A stretch of DNA of 7,273 nt from a bacterium. Its GTDB lineage: Bacteria > Patescibacteriota > Patescibacteriia > Magasanikbacterales > GWA2-37-8. Positions within the stretch are counted from its first letter, which is position 1, and each line of letters starts with the position of its first letter. Positions 1-5,246 of the stretch are shown here, one piece after another. Location of the stretch: contig JAJYIJ010000049.1 of NCBI GenBank assembly GCA_021790135.1, positions 1-7,273 of the forward strand, read 5' to 3'. The notes under the pieces were generated by a model that did no database searches, had not been told where the DNA came from, and saw only the letters and a program-made list of their open reading frames with translations. The position numbers were made by a program, and so were the translations under genes.

Positions 1-1
1 A

Positions 2-154
2 ATCGGACAAAAAACTGCTTCCGCCGCACCCGCCAAAGGCCGACGACCAGGCATCGCACCGCCTTTTCGTGCCAAACCAGTTGGCTCGATTGCCGATGTA
101 CTGGCCAAACCAAAACCGACGCCTCCACCGGATAAATTCATTTTAGGCGAATAA
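2..154 (+). CDS. C-terminal tail of an unidentified protein (5' end outside window)
   Basis: A plus-strand frame is open from the window edge and stops at TAA 152-154, giving 50 visible residues. The tail is rich in Pro, Ala, Lys and Arg, with runs such as AKPKPTPPPDKFILGE at the very end, which looks like a flexible low-complexity C-terminus. I do not recognise the family. Support for it being coding is indirect: the stop lies just before a symmetrical terminator hairpin, which fits a gene converging on the glutamine synthetase gene. This stretch is GC-rich and short, and the other two plus frames and a minus-strand frame starting at 141 are also open over most of it, so an open frame alone proves little. 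The choice of strand and frame is an inference. Confidence 0.4.
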   Translation: MGQKTASAAPAKGRRPGIAPPFRAKPVGSIADVLAKPKPTPPPDKFILGE

Positions 155-163
155 CTTCATAGC

Positions 164-195
164 AAAAAAATCCAGCCGCCAGAGCTGGATTTTTT
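164..195. terminator. bidirectional intrinsic terminator between convergent genes
   Basis: A 12-bp perfect inverted repeat pairs AAAAAATCCAGC (165-176) with GCTGGATTTTTT (184-195) around a 7-nt loop. The A-tract on one side and T-tract on the other give a GC-containing stem followed by a U-run whichever way it is transcribed. It lies between the plus-strand stop at 154 and the glutamine synthetase stop at 204, as expected for a shared terminator of two converging genes. Confidence 0.8.
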
Positions 196-203
196 CGAAC
201 TGT

Positions 204-1217
204 CTAATAGCCGCACACCGTTTCAATCAGCCGAGCGGCCACTTGATAGGGGTCCATATTGGCGGCGGGTCGACGATCCTCAAGATAACCACAACCATTT
301 TTATTCGTGAAAATCGGGATGCGAATCGAGGCACCGCGATCAGAAACCCCATAACGAAATTCTTTGATGCTGCACGTTTCATGCTTGCCGGTTAGACGTT
401 CTTCGTTACCCGCGCCATAGACGGCGATATGTTCGGCGTGCTTTAAGCTCAACTTTTCACAGGCTTCTTCCACGGCGCGAATACCGCCGGGCAAACGCAT
501 TTCTTTGGTGGAAAAATTAGTGTGACAACCGGCGCCGTTCCAATCGCCGAGCACGGGTTTCGGAGAAAAAGAAACAGTGGTGCCAAAATCTTCTCCTAAG
601 CGCTGCAAGAGCCACCGGCTGAGCCACATCTCATCGCCAACAGCCAGAGGGTCAAGCGGACCGACTTGAAACTCCCATTGCCCAGGCATTACTTCCGAAT
701 TGATACCGGAAATAGTCAAGCCGGCTTCAAGACAGGCGGACAAATGCGCTTCAATCAAGGGGCGCCCAAAAATTTTATCGGCACCGACGCCACAGTAGTA
801 CGGACCTTGTGGACCGGGTGTACCTTCATCAGGCCAGGCCAAGGGCTTGGCGCCTTTGAAAAGGGTATATTCCTGTTCCATTCCGAACCACGACTCTGCG
901 GCCGCGTAACGCTCGGCCACAACACGCAGCCGCGCACGTGAGTTAGAAATATGCGGTGTGCCGTCGGCGTTAAAAACTTCGCAAAGGACCAACAAATGCG
1001 GCGTGCCGCGAATCGGATCCGGTACGATGCGGACCGGTTTCAAAAGGCAGTCGCTTGATTTGCCTTCCGCCTGATTAGTGCTGGAGCCATCGAATCCCCA
1101 ATCCTCCACTCCTTTCAAATCCACTACTCCCTCTTCAAGGATTTTTGTCTTCGAACGCAGGGATGCGCTCGGAGTATACCCGTCGAGCCAAATGTACTCG
1201 GCCATGATTTTACCCAT
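204..1217 (-). CDS. glnII: glutamine synthetase, type II (eukaryote-like GSII)
   Basis: This cytoplasmic enzyme makes glutamine from glutamate, ammonia and ATP, the central ammonium assimilation step. The 337-residue length is close to bacterial GlnII proteins and far below GSI (about 450-470) or GSIII (about 700). Visible GSII landmarks in order are EYIWLDGY (7-14), WGFDGSSTNQAEG (40-52, beta-grasp domain), WFGMEQEYTLF (110-120, metal-binding Glu residues), NSEVMPGQWEFQVGP (173-187), GAGCHTNFST (228-237), GNEERLTGKHET (270-281), FRYGVSDRGASIRIP (287-301) and YLEDRRPAANMDPY (311-324). All key catalytic regions are present, so it should be active. The Met at 1217 is preferred because it aligns with the usual GlnII N-terminus, where six or so residues precede EYIWLDG; Met at 1205 is an alternative. 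Neither start has a Shine-Dalgarno sequence. It lies 245 bp downstream of tyrA on the same strand, so it may have its own promoter. Its GC content looks higher than that of the aro genes. Confidence 0.95.
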   Translation of the reverse strand: MGKIMAEYIWLDGYTPSASLRSKTKILEEGVVDLKGVEDWGFDGSSTNQAEGKSSDCLLKPVRIVPDPIRGTPHLLVLCEVFNADGTPHISNSRARLRVVAERYAAAESWFGMEQEYTLFKGAKPLAWPDEGTPGPQGPYYCGVGADKIFGRPLIEAHLSACLEAGLTISGINSEVMPGQWEFQVGPLDPLAVGDEMWLSRWLLQRLGEDFGTTVSFSPKPVLGDWNGAGCHTNFSTKEMRLPGGIRAVEEACEKLSLKHAEHIAVYGAGNEERLTGKHETCSIKEFRYGVSDRGASIRIPIFTNKNGCGYLEDRRPAANMDPYQVAARLIETVCGY

Positions 1218-1220
1218 ATT

Positions 1221-1260
1221 GAAAAAATAAAAAATTAAAATACCAGCTGATGAGAGCTGG
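1221..1260 (-). terminator. hairpin with T-rich tail just upstream of glutamine synthetase
   Basis: On the minus strand CCAGCT (1260-1255) can pair with AGCTGG (1248-1243) across a 6-nt loop. It is followed by a T-rich run (1242-1222) broken by a few A residues. This has the shape of a weak intrinsic terminator. It sits only 25 nt before the glutamine synthetase start, so it may end the aro transcript, act as an attenuator for the downstream gene, or be a 5'-UTR structure. A 6-bp stem is short and the U-run is interrupted, so its strength is uncertain. Confidence 0.4.
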
Positions 1261-1262
1261 CC

Positions 1263-1334
1263 TTAGTTAAGCGATGATAAAATTCCCCCCTTTTTCCCTC
1301 CTCCCGATGCGCCGTGTCCGCAGGGAAATTTCAT
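1263..1334 (-). CDS. possible 23-residue leader peptide ahead of glutamine synthetase
   Basis: A small ATG-initiated frame on the minus strand starts MKFPCGHGASGGGKKGG and stops at TAA (1265-1263), two bases before the stem of the hairpin at 1243-1260. Its start lies within the right half of a 17-bp palindrome. It has no Shine-Dalgarno sequence, like the other starts here. A terminating ribosome would cover the 5' arm of the hairpin, the geometry expected of a leader-peptide attenuator. It contains no Gln, Phe, Tyr or Trp run that would suggest a sensed amino acid, and its Gly/Lys content comes from a purine-rich tract. It could easily be a chance frame. Confidence 0.2.
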   Translation of the reverse strand: MKFPCGHGASGGGKKGGILSSLN

Positions 1335-1349
1335 ACAGTACTACCGTAT
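1333..1349. promoter_or_regulatory. 17-bp imperfect palindrome, possible operator
   Basis: The sequence ATACAGTACTACCGTAT has 7 of 8 base pairs symmetrical around C1341. It can also be read as two tandem TACNGTA units (1334-1340 and 1342-1348) separated by one base. It lies 116 bp upstream of the glutamine synthetase start. It does not exactly match the GlnR/TnrA (TGTNAN7TNACA) or NtcA (GTAN8TAC) consensus. Binding of a dimeric regulator is an inference from symmetry and position only. Confidence 0.3.
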
Positions 1350-1376
1350 CACAGCAAAATAAAAGTGCCAAATTGG

Positions 1377-1385
1377 TTATCCACA
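1377..1385 (+). promoter_or_regulatory. DnaA-box consensus 9-mer
   Basis: TTATCCACA is an exact match to the classical bacterial DnaA box and falls in the tyrA-glutamine synthetase gap. I saw only one exact copy, without the cluster of boxes and AT-rich unwinding element of an origin, so it may be a lone regulatory site or chance. Confidence 0.25.
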
Positions 1386-1411
1386 CCTCACATAACTAAT
1401 CTTTTCCTTTA

Positions 1412-1420
1412 ATTGTACCA
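1412..1420 (-). promoter_or_regulatory. possible extended -10 promoter element for glutamine synthetase
   Basis: On the minus strand TGGTACAAT matches an extended -10 element (TG, one base, TACAAT). No convincing -35 hexamer is found 16-18 bp upstream, which extended -10 promoters can tolerate. Transcription from here would give a 5' leader of roughly 180-190 nt containing the palindrome, the small ORF and the hairpin. This is a pattern match with no experimental support. Confidence 0.25.
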
Positions 1421-1462
1421 TTGCATATGTGATCGCATCTGCGCCTCAGTATAAGATTTTTA

Positions 1463-2464
1463 TCACTTTTTAACTTCGCGAATAATGGTATGTAAAATAT
1501 CTTTCACGGCCGTCGCATCATCTATCCCAGCCTCTTCTATCCACTCGCCATAGCTACGTTCTAACTCGCGCTCACGATCAGGATCAGTGACAGGAAGATT
1601 GTGCATTTTTTTATATTCCTGAACCCGTTTGCCAACGATGAGCCGATGATGAATCAGACGGATAATCTCGTGATCAAGTTGTTCAATCATTGATCGCCAT
1701 AAAAAAAAGGTTCCGTCATCAGGAGCTTTACTCTCTCCCGCTTCGCGAATCCGCTCTTCAATATCATCGAGTGTCTGGCGGAGGGTCAGGCGCATGAGCG
1801 GCGTGTAGGGATTGTAGACCTGCATATCATAAAAAAGCTGCCAGGTGTCGTTATTAACCATACTATTGATACGCAAAAGCGATTCATAATCAGGGGTGGA
1901 GATTTCTTGACTCTCAAGCTCGAGGTCGGCGATTGCACGGCCAAGCACATGCACGAGCGCTTGTGAACGAGCCATTTGGCGATCGTGGTTATCCGGCGTA
2001 GTTTCAATAACCACTAGTTGAAGTTTTTCAAAAATGTCCCTAACTGTCTTTTTCTGTTCTGCGGAAGCGTGAAGCGGGCAAAAAACGATTTTACGGCCAG
2101 AGAGACCAAGACGAATGACTGAATCAGGTCCGAATAAGGGGTGAGTGGCAAGAAGCGGCTGGTCTTTAGAAAACACGGCCTGCATCACACGGCTGGGGTA
2201 TACTTTAACGGAGCACACATCAACAATAATTGTTCCGGAGGGAACAAGCGGCGCTATTTCTTGGCATATTTTTTCAAACTCGGAAATCGGAACAACAACA
2301 AAAAGGATACCGACCTGAACGACTTGAGCAAGAGAAACAAATTTAATGTTTGCACCTCCATCGTCTTCGCCATTTCTAGCATGAACAAAAACGGCGCCGA
2401 AACGAGTCATCATCTTGGCCCACAATTTTCCAAACCGGCCATAGCCGATGATACCAATAGTCAT
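1463..2464 (-). CDS. tyrA: prephenate dehydrogenase with C-terminal chorismate mutase domain
   Basis: A bifunctional enzyme that should turn chorismate into prephenate and oxidise prephenate (or arogenate) toward tyrosine. Residues 1-245 are the TyrA part: a dinucleotide-binding GYGRFG (7-12), VDVCSVK (81-87), THPLFGP (107-113) with the likely catalytic His108, then NHDRQMARSQALVH (159-172) and a helical dimerisation region. Residues 255-333 are an AroQ-type chorismate mutase whose R257, R274, K285, D294, R297 and E298 match E. coli R11, R28, K39, D48, R51 and E52 with exact spacing. The protein ends at KK, before the position of E. coli Gln88. The order is the reverse of E. coli TyrA, where the mutase comes first. 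The start overlaps the pheA stop by 4 bp (ATGA), so translation is probably coupled. Cofactor and prephenate/arogenate preference cannot be read from the sequence. This is the last gene of the aro cluster. Confidence 0.92.
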   Translation of the reverse strand: MTIGIIGYGRFGKLWAKMMTRFGAVFVHARNGEDDGGANIKFVSLAQVVQVGILFVVVPISEFEKICQEIAPLVPSGTIIVDVCSVKVYPSRVMQAVFSKDQPLLATHPLFGPDSVIRLGLSGRKIVFCPLHASAEQKKTVRDIFEKLQLVVIETTPDNHDRQMARSQALVHVLGRAIADLELESQEISTPDYESLLRINSMVNNDTWQLFYDMQVYNPYTPLMRLTLRQTLDDIEERIREAGESKAPDDGTFFLWRSMIEQLDHEIIRLIHHRLIVGKRVQEYKKMHNLPVTDPDRERELERSYGEWIEEAGIDDATAVKDILHTIIREVKK

Positions 2465-3033
2465 ATTTTTTCAACTATAATAAACGTTGTCAAATTAGGC
2501 CGCATATCTTGGATGTTGCATTCGAGTATTTCGAGGCCGTACAGGCTGGCGGCGCGGGCCGGAGCGACAACAGCCGAGGCAGCCGGCAGCAGACCGGCTT
2601 TGAGGTCGCGCCCGGCTTTAGCAGTATCGGCCCACTCGACTAGTTTGGCTTCCGGAAATGCACGCTGCAAATACCGCTGGCATTGCAGCAGAGCCTGCGG
2701 ATGCGATACAACTTGTGTAATTTTGTTTCGTTCAAGACCGGGCAGAACCAAAAGACACTGTTGAACTTCGAGCCAAAGCTCGTCAATAACTTTAAAATGA
2801 TGTCGGCCCATGGCGTCAAATGCCTGCCGAACTAAGCCGCCTTGAGAATTCACGACCGGAAAGATACCCTTATCTATTTCCTCTTTTTGGAGACGCGAGA
2901 GCACACCTTCCATATCAATGGCATACACCAAATCAACTTTGAACCCTTCGCGATAGCTGTAGAGATTGGCAGCTTCTTCGGAGAATGACCCGGCATCACC
3001 GGAGAGACCAATTTTTATTTTTTGTTCAACCAT
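2461..3033 (-). CDS. pheA: prephenate dehydratase, catalytic domain only (no ACT domain)
   Basis: This enzyme decarboxylates and dehydrates prephenate to phenylpyruvate, the precursor of phenylalanine. The 190 residues cover one catalytic module: SFSEEAA (16-22), FPVVNSQGG (58-66, in place of the usual PIENSxEG), SHPQALLQC (110-118), AASAVVAPARAASLYGL (151-167, the AAIAS...A..YGL region) and NIQDMRPNLTTF (173-184, in place of NxTRF). Typical monofunctional enzymes are about 270-290 residues because an ACT regulatory domain follows; here the protein ends directly after the TTF motif, so phenylalanine feedback through an ACT domain is absent. The Thr of TRF is kept but the Arg is replaced by Thr, and the Glu of the ENS motif by Val. 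It starts 5 bp after aroC and overlaps tyrA by 4 bp. The mutase supplying its substrate is fused to the next gene product. Family assignment is secure; activity is likely but not certain. Confidence 0.88.
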   Translation of the reverse strand: MVEQKIKIGLSGDAGSFSEEAANLYSYREGFKVDLVYAIDMEGVLSRLQKEEIDKGIFPVVNSQGGLVRQAFDAMGRHHFKVIDELWLEVQQCLLVLPGLERNKITQVVSHPQALLQCQRYLQRAFPEAKLVEWADTAKAGRDLKAGLLPAASAVVAPARAASLYGLEILECNIQDMRPNLTTFIIVEKI

Positions 3034-3038
3034 ACAAT

Positions 3039-4124
3039 TTATTTATTTTGGCCTTTCTGTCGAAGGTAGTGATCCATAATAACCAAGGCCCCCATGGCGT
3101 CGACAATCGGCACGGCGCGCGGCAAGACACACGGATCGTGCCGGCCGGCAGCAGAGAGCTTTACGTTTTTACCTCTTCGATCAACGGTTTTCTGCTCGAG
3201 GCCGATCGTCGCAACAGGTTTAAAGGCAACTCGAAAATACATATTTTCGCCATTCGAAATACCACCGACGGTTCCGCCGGCATAATTGGTTCTAGTACGG
3301 ATGCGTCCGGTCGTGTCGGCATAGAGCGAATCATTATGTTCACTCCCTCGGAGACCGACTCCATCGAAACCAGAACCAAAATCAAAACCTTTTACAGCGT
3401 TGATCGAAAGCATGGCCTTGCCAAGATCAGCCGGAAGTTTGTCAAACACTGGTTCGCCGAGCCCTACGGGAACATTTTTTATTACACCGCGAATGATACC
3501 GCCAATAGAATCATGTTCGGCTTTTATCTTTTCAATCAGTGAAATCATTTTTTTAGCAATTTTGTCATCCGGACAACGGATATTATTTTTTTCTATTTCT
3601 GAACGCGTGACAGTGTCGTACTTGACGTTGACTGCAATATCTCCGACTCGCTCGACATAACTGACAAATTCAATGCCGACCGTTTCGCGCAGATATTTTT
3701 GGGCAATGGCGCCTGCGGCCACTCGAGCCAACGTTTCGCGGGCAGAGGCGCGCCCGCTACCACGCCACTCACGTCGGCCGTACTTAGCTTCATACGTAAA
3801 ATCCGCGTGCGACGGACGGAATAAATCTTTAAGATTATTATAATCTTCGGAACGCGCATCGTCATTGTAGACAACTAAGAGAATCGGGGTGCCAATGGTG
3901 AAGCCATCCGACACGCCGGAGAGGATGTGGATAGTATCTTTTTCGGCGCGGGGAGTCGTAATGCTACTTTGGCCAGGACGACGACGATCAAGTTCAACTT
4001 GGATGTCGCTTGCTTCAAGGGCGAGCCCAGGCGGACAACCATCAACTATAACACCAATCGCTCCCCCGTGCGATTCACCGGCGGTCGTGATTTTGAAGAG
4101 TTGTCCAAAAGTGTTTCCGGGCAT
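3039..4124 (-). CDS. aroC: chorismate synthase
   Basis: This enzyme converts 5-enolpyruvylshikimate-3-phosphate to chorismate with reduced FMN, the last step of the common aromatic pathway. The 361 residues match the family length. The three family signatures are visible: GESHGG (16-21), GSGRASARETLARVAAGAIA (122-141) and RHDPCVLPRAVPIVDAM (328-344). His19 in GESHG and His106 in RPSHADFTY correspond to the two conserved active-site histidines. Arg-rich stretches typical of the FMN/EPSP pocket (DRRRPGQSS, 46-54) are intact. The start is 3 bp after the aroB stop and has no Shine-Dalgarno sequence, so reinitiation or coupling is likely. No truncation or oddity was seen. Its substrate requires shikimate kinase and EPSP synthase, which are not encoded in this window. 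Confidence 0.97.
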   Translation of the reverse strand: MPGNTFGQLFKITTAGESHGGAIGVIVDGCPPGLALEASDIQVELDRRRPGQSSITTPRAEKDTIHILSGVSDGFTIGTPILLVVYNDDARSEDYNNLKDLFRPSHADFTYEAKYGRREWRGSGRASARETLARVAAGAIAQKYLRETVGIEFVSYVERVGDIAVNVKYDTVTRSEIEKNNIRCPDDKIAKKMISLIEKIKAEHDSIGGIIRGVIKNVPVGLGEPVFDKLPADLGKAMLSINAVKGFDFGSGFDGVGLRGSEHNDSLYADTTGRIRTRTNYAGGTVGGISNGENMYFRVAFKPVATIGLEQKTVDRRGKNVKLSAAGRHDPCVLPRAVPIVDAMGALVIMDHYLRQKGQNK

Positions 4125-4127
4125 ACA

Positions 4128-5246
4128 TTATTTTAATAACAGTGATTGAATTGCTTTTTTGACGACTGCATCGGGCACCGGGTGAGCGTATTGGCCATTC
4201 TTAGTGTAAACTTTGCCGATTTTTTCTAGCAGCACATAGTGCGGATGCCCGTCCTCGGTTTTCTTGTCGCCTTTGGTCGATTTTATGATCGCCGAGGATA
4301 AAAATTTTTCCATGGGTTCACTGGTAACGTCAAAGTGTGCCAAATAATTTTTTAAAAAATAAAAATCTTTTGTGGGTAAAATTCCCAGGAGTTCGGATAT
4401 TTTGCTCTCAGCGAGCATTCCATAACCCACGGCAAAGCCATGCGGCAATCGGTAATCGGAAAGAAACTCCAGGGCATGGCCAATGGTATGGCCGAAGTTG
4501 AGCACTCGACGTTCATTCTCCTCTTTCTCATCCCGCTCGGCAATACTGCTTTTGACTTGGATAGATTGCCAGATGACTTTTTGAAGAACAGTTTTGGTTT
4601 TCAATGGTTGACTCAGATTAATTCTAACGGCGTTTGCCAAACCGCTTTTATCGGAAGTAAAGAAGGTTTTAATTGCCTCAAGAAGACCATTGATTACTTG
4701 CACACGTGGTAGTTTGGCAAGAAAATTTAGTTCCATCAAAACAGCATGAGGCTGGTAAAATGCGCCGATAGTATTTTTACCATAGAGGGTATCAACTCCA
4801 ACTTTGCCGCCAATAGAGCTATCAACCATGGCGAGAAGCGACGTCGGGAGCTGGAGGTATGGAACTCCGCGGAGGTAGGTGGCGGCGACAAACCCCGCTA
4901 CGTCACCAACTACTCCTCCGCCGAGGGCAATAATCAAACTGTCTCGGCCATAGCGCTTTTTAAATAATACATTTTGCATTTTCGTAACAGTCGTTTGATT
5001 TTTATTTTTTTCCCCGGATGGAAACGTAATTAGGTCGTTCGGTACGCCACTGCTTTTAAGCAGACGTAATAGAGTTTTTCCATGCAAAGCAGCAACTGTC
5101 ACATCAGAAATTATAGCAACCCGATTAGCGTGGATATCCTTAATGCTTATTAGCAAGTCACGCTCCAAATTCGCTCCAACAATAAGCGGGTAGCTTTCTT
5201 TCCGAGCAATTGAGATTGTTCGAATCATTGAGGCAACTTTAGACAT
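4128..5246 (-). CDS. aroB: 3-dehydroquinate synthase
   Basis: This NAD- and metal-dependent enzyme cyclises DAHP to 3-dehydroquinate, step two of the shikimate pathway. From the chosen start the protein has 372 residues. Motifs in order are FPSGEKNK (75-82), LGGGVVGDVAGFVAATYLRGV (108-128, nucleotide binding), PTSLLAMVDSSIGGKVGVD (134-152), KNTIGAFYQP (157-166), GLLEAIK (187-193) with metal ligand Glu190, LNFGHTIGHALE (249-260) with His253, LPHG (267-270) with His269, and GDKKTEDG (326-333). The ATG at 5246 overlaps the aroG stop by 8 bp, in keeping with the overlaps elsewhere in the cluster. The ATG at 5228 would leave only one residue (I8) fewer than typical before the first strand and is also plausible; an upstream ATG at 5288 would overlap aroG by 50 bp and adds a non-conserved basic extension. 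None has a Shine-Dalgarno sequence. Confidence 0.95.
   Translation of the reverse strand: MSKVASMIRTISIARKESYPLIVGANLERDLLISIKDIHANRVAIISDVTVAALHGKTLLRLLKSSGVPNDLITFPSGEKNKNQTTVTKMQNVLFKKRYGRDSLIIALGGGVVGDVAGFVAATYLRGVPYLQLPTSLLAMVDSSIGGKVGVDTLYGKNTIGAFYQPHAVLMELNFLAKLPRVQVINGLLEAIKTFFTSDKSGLANAVRINLSQPLKTKTVLQKVIWQSIQVKSSIAERDEKEENERRVLNFGHTIGHALEFLSDYRLPHGFAVGYGMLAESKISELLGILPTKDFYFLKNYLAHFDVTSEPMEKFLSSAIIKSTKGDKKTEDGHPHYVLLEKIGKVYTKNGQYAHPVPDAVVKKAIQSLLLK

Noticed and set aside
1306..1323. TGCG/CGCA hairpin downstream of tyrA as a terminator of the aro operon
   Set aside because: The stem is only 4 bp with a 7-nt loop and no T-run follows it on the minus strand.
1360..1440. Replication origin around the DnaA box
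   Set aside because: Only one exact box was seen, without a cluster, an AT-rich unwinding element or typical origin genes.
1440..1465. Frameshift or read-through extending the mutase domain to restore the missing Gln
   Set aside because: Reading on in frame meets a second stop at once, and the other two frames give short tails without a recognisable Ser...Gln pattern.
2461..2464. Programmed frameshift joining PheA to TyrA-mutase into a trifunctional protein
   Set aside because: The ATGA overlap is ordinary translational coupling. I see no slippery heptamer or stimulatory hairpin at the junction, and both proteins have complete ends.
2141..2764. Long plus-strand open frame (207 codons) opposite tyrA and pheA
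   Set aside because: It lies antisense to two clearly recognised enzymes, its translation resembles no family I know, and it spans their junction. It is a shadow of the real genes.
2985..3542. Plus-strand open frame (185 codons) opposite aroC
   Set aside because: The translation is low in family-like features and sits antisense to conserved chorismate synthase motifs.
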